In this document: piece by piece, positions 30,194 through 37,621 of the stretch
How the letters are laid out: each line of letters starts with the position of its first letter
Position numbering within the stretch: position 1 is the first letter of the stretch
From: Zhongshania marina
GTDB lineage: Bacteria; Pseudomonadota; Gammaproteobacteria; Pseudomonadales; Spongiibacteraceae
DNA: 64,000 nucleotides
Direction: 5' to 3'
NCBI RefSeq assembly: GCF_002915595.1
Contig: NZ_PQGG01000040.1
Coordinates: 156,408 to 220,407 of the forward strand
Position numbers and translations under genes: made by a program
The notes under the pieces: generated by a model
Database searches by the model: none
The model's input: only the letters and a program-made list of their open reading frames with translations
Told to the model about the DNA's origin: nothing

Positions 30194-30757
30194 ATGTCCA
30201 TCTTACTTAGGTTTAAGCCTACACTGTGCTTGCTTGGCCTGCTGTGCAGTTACAATGCTGTTGCATGGGAATGTCCAGAAAACCTAAAGCAATCCCGCCC
30301 GACCTTAGAAGCTGGCGAACTCAATCTTTGCGATACAGTAAAAAGCGCCAAAGTGCTGCTGGTGGTAAATACCGCCAGTATGTGCGGTTTCACTCCGCAA
30401 TTTGAAGGCTTGGAAGCGTTATACCAAGAATTTAAAGAGCAAGGCTTGTTGGTATTGGGTGTACCCACCGCAGATTTTGGCGGTCAGGAATACGAGGATG
30501 CAGAGAAAACCTCAAAGGTGTGCCATGCAAATTATGGCGTAAGTTTTCCGGTGTTTCATAAATCATGTATTCGTTGCGACAGCCCCGACCCCTTACTCAA
30601 ATTAGTTGCGGATGCCAGTGACACAACACCCAAATGGAATTTTTATAAATATGTTTTCGATCCTGCTACGGGAGAATCAGAGAGTTTCAGCTCAATGACG
30701 AAGCCAGATTCAAACTCACTGCGCAATGCCATTACTAATCGGCTTGAAATTAAATAA
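30194..30757 (+). CDS. Exported glutathione peroxidase-family protein
   Basis: The 187-residue product has an N-terminal signal peptide (CLLGLLCSYNAVAW) and a thioredoxin-fold glutathione peroxidase domain. The catalytic set is intact: Cys in NTASMCGFTPQFEG, Gln in DFGGQEY, and Trp-Asn in PKWNFYKYVFD. The protein has Cys where animal enzymes have selenocysteine. It contains more cysteines than usual (for example CIRC), which could form disulfides in the periplasm. Such enzymes reduce peroxides with thioredoxin-like partners. The next gene follows after 15 bases. Confidence 0.9.
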   Translation: MSILLRFKPTLCLLGLLCSYNAVAWECPENLKQSRPTLEAGELNLCDTVKSAKVLLVVNTASMCGFTPQFEGLEALYQEFKEQGLLVLGVPTADFGGQEYEDAEKTSKVCHANYGVSFPVFHKSCIRCDSPDPLLKLVADASDTTPKWNFYKYVFDPATGESESFSSMTKPDSNSLRNAITNRLEIK

Positions 30758-30772
30758 TTTAAACAGCGAATA

Positions 30773-31858
30773 ATGTGCATGCGCCAGAATAAAACTACTG
30801 CAATCCGTCTTGCGCTTTTGCTGTGTTTTATTTTACTACTTGCCAGCTGCGCAGACCGAGGCGAGTTAGAATCTAGTTGGCTAGATTACATCTCTAGAGT
30901 AAGCCGCGTACTCGATAGAGATACGAGCAGTGCTAATATTGATGCAAGCTTGCACTTTCCGAGGCCGCGCGATCTGGCTTTAACTTTTGAAACCAGCAAT
31001 ATCGATTTACTCGATTTTTTGCGCCTGCGCCGCTGCGCCCTGAGAGAAACCATAGCCCAGCGTAACAGTATTCTCGGTCGCCACGGTGATGCCAGTGCAA
31101 AACTTATTTTTGATCTGCGCTTTTTAAATGAAGCAGAAGACTGTATCCAGATATTAAATAGCGATGGCAAGAACAGCCTCGCCACTCAACTACGTGAAGC
31201 CGTCAATTTAAAAAGACGCGAACTACCTAGCCGTATATTTTTGGCAAGTATCGCAGGTGCTGAGTTTCGGGAATTTTGGCAAGCACCACCAGACTTACGT
31301 GCTTACCCTAATGATGGCAAAGACCCAAGCATTGCGGCGCTCGCCCGTTGGCAATACTGGCAACAACAATGGCTAAGTGGAAATTGGCAACATAATGCTG
31401 ATGACGTCTTACTAACATTAGGAGAAATTCGCTTAGGTGGTGGCGGCGCATTACTACGTGCCCAGCAATTGAATACTCATGAACTTGCACGCGCCAGTGA
31501 CATTATTTCACAAAGACTTAGCGGCCGACCTTTGTGTCTAAAGCCTTCGCCAACACCAGCGGCAGAACAATTTCGCAATGTGCTTAGCAGCCATTTTATT
31601 GGTCGAATACAAACGCAAGCCAGCCTTATTAATCAACATCAATACGCGCTACTGGAACAGATTCACGCCATTGAAAATACATTATTTTTCTCAATGAATA
31701 CCAAGAATATTGCAGTGCCGACGGCGTATTTAACATGGGTAACGCAGCGCGATGAACTCTTAGAAAAAGCAACGCAGGCGCAGCGGCAACACGTTAAAGT
31801 TGCCGCTGAGCTATTAGTACAATGTGGCTTGTCACCTGGCGAAAGCGGGCAGCACTAA
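30773..31858 (+). CDS. DUF3080-family lipoprotein
   Basis: The 361-residue product has a lipoprotein signal peptide with lipobox LASC (Cys at about residue 26). The rest is alpha-helical. Features such as LRLRRCALRETIAQRNSILG and RWQYWQQQWLSGNW fit the gammaproteobacterial DUF3080 family, for which I know no function. It is expected to be anchored in the outer membrane, facing the periplasm. A second ATG six bases downstream is also possible, and no clear Shine-Dalgarno site favours either. It probably shares a transcript with the peroxidase gene and converges on the ATP-grasp gene. Confidence 0.82.
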   Translation: MCMRQNKTTAIRLALLLCFILLLASCADRGELESSWLDYISRVSRVLDRDTSSANIDASLHFPRPRDLALTFETSNIDLLDFLRLRRCALRETIAQRNSILGRHGDASAKLIFDLRFLNEAEDCIQILNSDGKNSLATQLREAVNLKRRELPSRIFLASIAGAEFREFWQAPPDLRAYPNDGKDPSIAALARWQYWQQQWLSGNWQHNADDVLLTLGEIRLGGGGALLRAQQLNTHELARASDIISQRLSGRPLCLKPSPTPAAEQFRNVLSSHFIGRIQTQASLINQHQYALLEQIHAIENTLFFSMNTKNIAVPTAYLTWVTQRDELLEKATQAQRQHVKVAAELLVQCGLSPGESGQH

Positions 31859-31872
31859 AAGTGCCGCCCAAA

Positions 31873-33339
31873 TTAGCGGCGGCGCTGTTCCATGCGACGT
31901 AAAAATACCTCCATGACGGAATCGTAGAGCCCGTCACCTAGAAACAAGTCTTCTACGCCAGAATCAATACTCGGGTTATCGTTCACTTCGATCACAACCA
32001 CGCGGTTATCCGACTGCTTAACATCTACTCCGTAAAAACCATCGCCAATCAATTTACAGGCCTTTACCGCAACGTCGAGCACCTTTTTTGGTGCTTCGTA
32101 GGTTGGCATCGTGTCAAAGCCGCCTGACTGACTTTTACTGCTGCTGTGCTTATAAATTTGCCAGTGATTGCGAACCATATAATAGCGGCAAGCAAACAAT
32201 GGCTTGCTGTCTAAAACGCCGATACGCCAATCGTAATCGGTGTACATAAACTCCTGCGCCAACAAGAGGGCTGATTTATCAAGCAGGCGCTGACTTTCTG
32301 CGACCAAGCTTTCCCAGTTTTCCACTTTCACCACACCACGGGAAAAAGCACCGTCAGGGACTTTCAACACAATAGGATAAGCTAGCGTGTCGGCAATGCG
32401 TTTTAGCTCTTCGGGATTATCGCGACGCAAAAACTCCGTGCGCGGTGTTGGCACTTTATGGCTGCTGAGCAGGTCAGCCAAATAAATTTTATTTGTGCAG
32501 CGCAAAATTGACGTTGGATCATCCATCACGACCAGACCTTCCGCCGCCGCCTTTTTCGCAAAGCGATAGGTGTGATGGTCTACCGAGGTTGTCTCGCGAA
32601 TAAACAAGCCATCGTACTCAGGCAAACGCAAATAGTCCTTTTTGGTAATTAGCTCTGCCGATATACCTAAATTCGCTGCCGCCTTGGAAAATTTGCGCAA
32701 TGCGGCTTTATCACTGGGCGGGAGTTTCTCTTCTGGATCAACGAGTATTGCCAAGTCGTATCGAAACGACTTTCTCGCCTTTGGCTTACGCCACATTTTG
32801 TTACTAAAGCGCTCAAACGTAGATGCAAAAGCCTCCTGCTCGCCACCCTGTTTGAGGGATTTAAGCGCCATCATTTGCAGCTTTTTAATTTGCCATCGCT
32901 GCTTGTACTCAAAAGTAATTTCGAGGAGTGGCGAGGGAAAACGCTCAAATACCGCCTTGGCAATGGCCGCGTATTCCGGTGCCAAACACTCCCCAAACCA
33001 ACTTCTAACGCTAAAGCTTTCTCCCGCTTTTCCCTCTGCCAATTTTGCAAGCAAAGGCTCAACCCCTTCGAGCAAAATATCGGAAAGCGATTTACGCGCC
33101 AACTCACTAAGGGTGTTCACCGACGGCAAAACGTTGTGCCCCCTCGCTTCAGCAAGTAGCGAGCAATAATAACCGGTGCCTAAATAGCGATAACTTCTAC
33201 ATAGGTTAATTACCCGCACCCGCTCGCCACTACTCTGGGTGATGCGTTCAAGATAGTCATCGAAGGTAATGACATCCTGACTCGGATAATACGGCGACCA
33301 ATCTTTTAGGTCGTCAACAACAACAAAAAACCGTGACAT
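31873..33339 (-). CDS. RLAN-domain RimK-like ATP-grasp ligase
   Basis: The 488-residue product starts MSRFFVVVDDLKDW at ATG 33337-33339 with GGAAC upstream. A longer in-frame reading has no similarity at its N-terminus. Residues about 1-190 fit the RLAN domain that precedes RimK-like ATP-grasp domains. Residues about 205-485 form the ATP-grasp ligase (PIVLKVPDGAFSRGVVKV for nucleotide binding, VVVIEVNDNPSIDSG for magnesium binding). Such ligases form amide bonds between a carboxylate, as an acyl phosphate, and an amine. RLAN proteins are known to neighbour GNAT-papain-like fusions, exactly as here across a 227-base divergent gap. The substrate is unknown. Confidence 0.9.
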   Translation of the reverse strand: MSRFFVVVDDLKDWSPYYPSQDVITFDDYLERITQSSGERVRVINLCRSYRYLGTGYYCSLLAEARGHNVLPSVNTLSELARKSLSDILLEGVEPLLAKLAEGKAGESFSVRSWFGECLAPEYAAIAKAVFERFPSPLLEITFEYKQRWQIKKLQMMALKSLKQGGEQEAFASTFERFSNKMWRKPKARKSFRYDLAILVDPEEKLPPSDKAALRKFSKAAANLGISAELITKKDYLRLPEYDGLFIRETTSVDHHTYRFAKKAAAEGLVVMDDPTSILRCTNKIYLADLLSSHKVPTPRTEFLRRDNPEELKRIADTLAYPIVLKVPDGAFSRGVVKVENWESLVAESQRLLDKSALLLAQEFMYTDYDWRIGVLDSKPLFACRYYMVRNHWQIYKHSSSKSQSGGFDTMPTYEAPKKVLDVAVKACKLIGDGFYGVDVKQSDNRVVVIEVNDNPSIDSGVEDLFLGDGLYDSVMEVFLRRMEQRRR

Positions 33340-33566
33340 CAACCAGTTCCTAGTAGGCGATACAATGACCGGCATTCTGCGACCAATTTTTACCATTAAC
33401 AATATGCCGAAGATGATTGTATCCAGTAAATATTGCGCAGTATGATCCGTTCTTTAGCAAGGCCTACTCGCCCTATGAATTTTGCAACGATCAGACGCTA
33501 CCGCGATATCAATACCATAGCGCAATTCGCAGCTACTGCCAGTGCGAATAAGCCAAACTTCAGGCT

Positions 33567-34682
33567 GTGCCCGTGAACCACATCCGCGCTGCAGTTCAAG
33601 GTGATTTAGATAGCTTAGAGGCCATAGAACAGCGCTGTTTTAGTGGCGACAAACTCTCGCGTCGAAGCTTTAAAAGCCTAATCAAGGCCGGCGCTCACTC
33701 AACGTCTATTCTTTTGAGTGACGGCACTCCATGTGGCTACAGCATTGTGCTGTTCCGCACCGGCACCAGTCTCGCAAGGCTTTACTCAATCGCCTTGGAT
33801 CCAGCTTTTCGGGGGCAAGGCTTTGCCCAACAATTATTGGCCCATGCCGAAACGCAAGCCCGTGAACGGGACTGCCTATTTATGCGTCTGGAAGTGCGAA
33901 TAGACAACCCCGCCGCCATCGCGCTTTATGAAAAATTAGGTTATGCCACCTTCGACAGTATCGACGACTATTACGAAGATGGCTGTACCGCGCTGCGCTT
34001 TGAAAAACGCCTACAGGCAGAAACCGGGTCGGCCATTACCGAAGCCCCCACCTATTACCGGCAGACCACAGAATTCACCTGCGGCCCAGCGGCGCTGATG
34101 ATGGCGATGCGCAACATCGACCCCAACTACCCCATTAGCCGCCGCGAAGAATTACAACTGTGGCGCGAGGCGACGACTATTTTTATGACCACCGGCCACG
34201 GCGGCAGCTCACCCCACGGTTTGGCCTTAGCAGCCTTGAAACGCGGCTTCGGCGCTCGTCTGTATATCAACCGCAGCGGCACACCATTTATCGACAGTGT
34301 ACGCAGCGAGGAAAAGCGGCAGGTTATTGAATTAGTACACCAAGACTTTAGCGAGCAGCTATTAAACCACCCAGACAGCGTTGAGATTAACCCCTTGGGG
34401 CCTAGCCAGTTTCGTGAGATTCTTGAACGGCACAGCCACGTTATTGCACTGATTAGCACATGGGCACTAAACCGCAACCGTGCGCCGCACTGGGTTTACG
34501 TGAGCAAATCTGACGAGCACTTTGTCTATATTAGCGACCCCGACACCAACGACAGCCGCTGGCAGAGTGAAACTGATTTTATGCATGTGCCAATAAGCAT
34601 CAATGCCTTCACGAATATGGCGAGCTTCGGCCGCGACCGGCTGCGCTGCCTTCTTGCCATCCACCCTCAGGTATCGGAGTAA
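33567..34682 (+). CDS. GNAT acetyltransferase fused to papain-like C39 peptidase
   Basis: The 371-residue product has a RimI-like GNAT domain (about 4-150) with the acetyl-CoA loop RGQGFA at 82-87 and LEVRIDNPAAIALYEKLGY. A C39-like cysteine peptidase domain (DUF3335 type, about 160-365) has candidate catalytic C172 in TEFTCGPAALMMAM, H308 in APHWVYV and D324 or D326 in YISDPDTND. The fusion pairs N-acetylation with peptide-bond cleavage in one chain. It faces the RLAN ATP-grasp gene and is followed 10 bases later by the DUF1704 gene. The start is GTG at 33567 or GTG at 33573. Confidence 0.9.
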   Translation: MPVNHIRAAVQGDLDSLEAIEQRCFSGDKLSRRSFKSLIKAGAHSTSILLSDGTPCGYSIVLFRTGTSLARLYSIALDPAFRGQGFAQQLLAHAETQARERDCLFMRLEVRIDNPAAIALYEKLGYATFDSIDDYYEDGCTALRFEKRLQAETGSAITEAPTYYRQTTEFTCGPAALMMAMRNIDPNYPISRREELQLWREATTIFMTTGHGGSSPHGLALAALKRGFGARLYINRSGTPFIDSVRSEEKRQVIELVHQDFSEQLLNHPDSVEINPLGPSQFREILERHSHVIALISTWALNRNRAPHWVYVSKSDEHFVYISDPDTNDSRWQSETDFMHVPISINAFTNMASFGRDRLRCLLAIHPQVSE

Positions 34683-34692
34683 ACCACTGCGC

Positions 34693-36015
34693 ATGAGTCA
34701 TCATCTGGATCGTCAATACCAAGAATCGCTCAAGCAGCTTTCTGAATCCCTCATCGCCATCCAAAAGCCCATTCTGATACTGGATGCCATCAAATGGCCG
34801 CAAACAATTGAACAGCAATTTTTTAAAGACAAGGCGGAGAAGCTGCCCGCCGTTGACCGCAACTATTATCTGCGCAACCCACTCAATTTTGACCCTGTAA
34901 CAAAGGCCGCCGAACTCACCGCCCTGCACAAACAAGTGCAGCAGCGGCTTGGCCACGACGACCCGCTAGGCAATATCTTGGCGGAAACCATTGAACAGTA
35001 TTTAACGGTGATTCGCTTGGTTGAAAACCGCGGAAATACCGAGTTTTTGCGAGCAAGCAGAGAGCTTTACGGATCTGCGCGGGATCACTTACGGGGCGAC
35101 AAACTTACCTTAATTGAAATGGGTCAGCGCCTCTGCCATATTTTTTCGCTACCGGCAGCCAAGCACCTAGCCGCCGCCTACCCCAAGAATATTAGCGCCG
35201 AAATCGCTGTTGAGAAGCTGCAACAACGCTTGGCCCCCTATTTTTCTGACAGTGCATTTACGGTTAAAGAAACCGATGGCATTGTCTCTGATGCCTCGGC
35301 GGGCGGCGACTGCATTAAGGTCAATACCCACTCATCGTTCTCAAGCCTCGACTTACAAGTATTAGAGGTTCACGAAGGCTGGGTACACGTTGGCACCACG
35401 TTAAATGGCCGCAACCAAGCTTGGGCCACGTGGCTAAGCGTTGGCTCGCCGAGAATCACGGCACTTCAAGAGGGCTTGGCGGTACTTATTGAAACGCTGA
35501 CCTTTAGCTCCTTTCCCGATCGCGCAAGGCGTATTAGTGATCGCGTCGTAGCGATAGACATGGCGGAAAATGGCGCCGATTTTTTAGAGGTATACCGGCA
35601 TTTTGTCGCGCAGGGCTTAAGTAGTCACGACAGTTATAAAATTGCCCAGCGGGTGTTTCGCGGCGGCATGGTTGAAGGTGGGAGCTGTTTTACGAAGGAT
35701 CTTTCCTACGTAAAAGGGTTTGTAGAAACCGTGAATTTTATTCGCAGTGCCATTCTGTCAGACAAGCCCGAACTTCTACCCATGCTTTTCGTTGGCAAAG
35801 TCGCGCTCGACGATATTCCGGTGCTCCACCAATACCAGCAAGCAGGGTTAATACAAGCTCCCCGCTATTTACCACCGATGTTTAGAGACCTGAACGGCCT
35901 ATATGTGTGGTTTGGCTTTTCGAGCGGAATGTCATTGCTAGACTTAGAGCGAGTACAGGCACACTTTAAAAACTTGTTCGACCAAACCCTTTCTAAGGCT
36001 AACGGCCAAACATAA
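34693..36015 (+). CDS. DUF1704 QEGLA-motif metallopeptidase (MATCAP-like)
   Basis: The 440-residue product belongs to DUF1704, often annotated as flavohemoglobin-expression-modulating QEGLA-motif protein. It has an HEXXXH site (H227, E228, H232 in LEVHEGWVH) and QEGLAVLIE at 259-267. Eukaryotic relatives, the MATCAP tyrosine carboxypeptidases, use the same HEXXXH zinc site with a downstream glutamate. This makes a metallocarboxypeptidase a reasonable prediction. ATG at 34693 is used; an upstream in-frame ATG overlaps the acetyltransferase-peptidase gene. It ends the three-gene locus at a terminator. Confidence 0.88.
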   Translation: MSHHLDRQYQESLKQLSESLIAIQKPILILDAIKWPQTIEQQFFKDKAEKLPAVDRNYYLRNPLNFDPVTKAAELTALHKQVQQRLGHDDPLGNILAETIEQYLTVIRLVENRGNTEFLRASRELYGSARDHLRGDKLTLIEMGQRLCHIFSLPAAKHLAAAYPKNISAEIAVEKLQQRLAPYFSDSAFTVKETDGIVSDASAGGDCIKVNTHSSFSSLDLQVLEVHEGWVHVGTTLNGRNQAWATWLSVGSPRITALQEGLAVLIETLTFSSFPDRARRISDRVVAIDMAENGADFLEVYRHFVAQGLSSHDSYKIAQRVFRGGMVEGGSCFTKDLSYVKGFVETVNFIRSAILSDKPELLPMLFVGKVALDDIPVLHQYQQAGLIQAPRYLPPMFRDLNGLYVWFGFSSGMSLLDLERVQAHFKNLFDQTLSKANGQT

Positions 36016-36041
36016 GAAAGGCGGCCAAGGCCGCCTTTCTT
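36014..36041 (+). terminator. Terminator behind the DUF1704 gene
   Basis: AAGAAAGGCGGCC at 36014-36026 and GGCCGCCTTTCTT at 36029-36041 form a 13-bp perfect inverted repeat that starts within the stop codon. The A- and T-rich ends let it work in both directions. Confidence 0.85.
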
Positions 36042-36134
36042 GCCCCCAATCTGGGGCGAATGTTCACATTTTAGTGCAAAAATTAAAATACAAAATATGC
36101 AATCTTGCACCAATATGTATCAATACCCCACGAA

Positions 36135-36980
36135 TTAACTCCCTACTCGCTGGGTAGTTTGATTACCTTTATACGAGCTGGTTGTTTGCCCAGGGTAAAT
36201 TGGCGACTCTGTTGTTACGTATTCCTCAACCGCTGGCTTTACAACAATTCGACCATTAACGTCTTTATGAACATTGCAGTGATAGCTGTATGTGCCTGGA
36301 TTATCAAATTGCAGGCTGTAGGTATCACCGTTCCAACCCTTAGTCCAAATACGTGAGCCTTGCACACCGTCAAAACTAATATCGTGGGAAATTTCATCGT
36401 AATTTGTCCACGTCACCTGTGAGCCAGCAGGAATAACCAACTCCATTGGCACGGCGTGAAAAGTAGAGATATAAACATTGGTAGGTTGCGGCTCTGAAAG
36501 GACTAGCGTACCGACCATTTTCAACTCAACACGACGGTTTTCCGCACGACCTTGCGAAGTAGCGTTATCGGCTAAAGGTTCAGTTAAACCAAAGCCTTGC
36601 GCCACTAATTGCTGGGGATTCACCCCTGCAGACACCAGATAATAGCGCACAGATTCCGCGCGATTTTGCGACAAATTCATATTGTAATCGGCAGCGCCGA
36701 TTGAGTCAGTGTGGCCTTGTACAGCCACCTTAATAGTGGGATTTTCCTTTAGCTCTTTACTCACTTGATCCAAAAAATCAAAGGAGATTTCTTTAATTTT
36801 TGCTGAATCAGTATCAAAGTGTACCTCGCGCAGAATTAAGATATCGCCAGACATACATCCATCAAGATCCAGCTCGGAATGCGCCGTTGGCGCCTGACAA
36901 ACCCCCGCCCAAGTAGAACCAAACGGCAGCATCGCCAATATTGCAGCTGCTAAAATTAAACCAGATTTTGCCTTTTTCAT
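36135..36980 (-). CDS. OmpA-domain / cupredoxin fusion protein, exported
   Basis: The 281-residue product has a signal peptide (cleavage near residue 26), an OmpA-like peptidoglycan-binding domain (about 45-155; GHTDSIG at 89-95, NRAESVRYYL, ENRRVELK) and a plastocyanin-like cupredoxin domain (about 165-248). Type-1 copper ligands H199, C235 and H238 are present. The usual axial methionine position (C-x2-H-x2-M) is a valine, V241. A Ser/Thr-rich tail follows. I infer a cell-wall-attached periplasmic electron-transfer or copper-binding protein. The missing methionine would change redox potential or weaken copper binding. The start is ATG with a GGGGG ribosome-binding site. Confidence 0.88.
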   Translation of the reverse strand: MKKAKSGLILAAAILAMLPFGSTWAGVCQAPTAHSELDLDGCMSGDILILREVHFDTDSAKIKEISFDFLDQVSKELKENPTIKVAVQGHTDSIGAADYNMNLSQNRAESVRYYLVSAGVNPQQLVAQGFGLTEPLADNATSQGRAENRRVELKMVGTLVLSEPQPTNVYISTFHAVPMELVIPAGSQVTWTNYDEISHDISFDGVQGSRIWTKGWNGDTYSLQFDNPGTYSYHCNVHKDVNGRIVVKPAVEEYVTTESPIYPGQTTSSYKGNQTTQRVGS

Positions 36981-37218
36981 ATGACCCCCGTCATGTGGCG
37001 CAGCCCAACGCAGACAGGCGTCTACTCGCTGGACTTAACGCGTTTAAACATTTCAATAGACAAGAAATAAAATTGCGACCCAATTTGGGTAACACATATG
37101 AGATAGCAAAATACGCGCCGATTTCACAAATTTCGTATTACGTGCTGTACGGGCGTTAGAAAAGGGGGAAATAAAGAAGAGAAAATCAGAAGAAAAGGCC
37201 TTAAAACGGTGGGCTTAA

Positions 37219-37239
37219 AGCGCGTGCATTCCACGCGCT
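37219..37239 (-). terminator. Probable terminator of ppnP
   Basis: An 8-bp perfect stem (AGCGCGTG at 37219-37226 with CACGCGCT at 37232-37239) lies 20 bases after the ppnP stop. The T-tract on the minus strand is short (TTTAAG), so efficiency is doubtful. Confidence 0.5.
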
Positions 37240-37258
37240 CGATAAAATTACCTAAGAC

Positions 37259-37540
37259 TTAACCGTAAATGCACAGGTAAGCCGTATTCACAGCAACCTG
37301 TAAATCGAAGTGGCTATTCGCTGGCACATCAAAACCTTTGCCAGCAGCAAAGGTCTGCCACTCAGTTTGGCCAGGCAGTAATACCGTCAAGGCGCCGCTA
37401 ATCACTTCCATACGCTCTGCCGCTTCGGTGCCAAAGCGGTATTCGCCGGCCGCCATTACACCAACCGAGGCTGGCTTATCTGCAGTAGCAAAGCCTAGCG
37501 ACTGAACATTGTTATCAAAATAGCTATTGTGCTTAATCAT
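37259..37540 (-). CDS. ppnP: Pyrimidine/purine nucleoside phosphorylase
   Basis: The 93-residue cupin-fold product ([17 protein letters not shown]) matches PpnP/YaiE in length and sequence pattern ([18 protein letters not shown]-like [19 protein letters not shown] at the end). The family phosphorolyses several nucleosides to bases and ribose 1-phosphate. ATG at 37538-37540 is chosen because GGGGA lies 10 bases upstream; a GTG nine bases upstream is too close to it. Confidence 0.92.
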   Translation of the reverse strand: MIKHNSYFDNNVQSLGFATADKPASVGVMAAGEYRFGTEAAERMEVISGALTVLLPGQTEWQTFAAGKGFDVPANSHFDLQVAVNTAYLCIYG

Positions 37541-37563
37541 TAAATTCACGTCCCCAAAAGGTA

Positions 37564-37589
37564 CAAAAAAACCGCGTAATCATACGCGG
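37564..37589 (-). terminator. Terminator of the RND efflux genes
   Basis: On the minus strand a 7-bp stem (arms 37583-37589 and 37572-37578, 4-base loop) is followed by seven T residues. It lies 32 bases after the RND permease stop codon. Confidence 0.85.
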
Positions 37590-37621
37590 CCTTGCTGTTG
37601 TGCACCAGTAATTAGCGCAGT

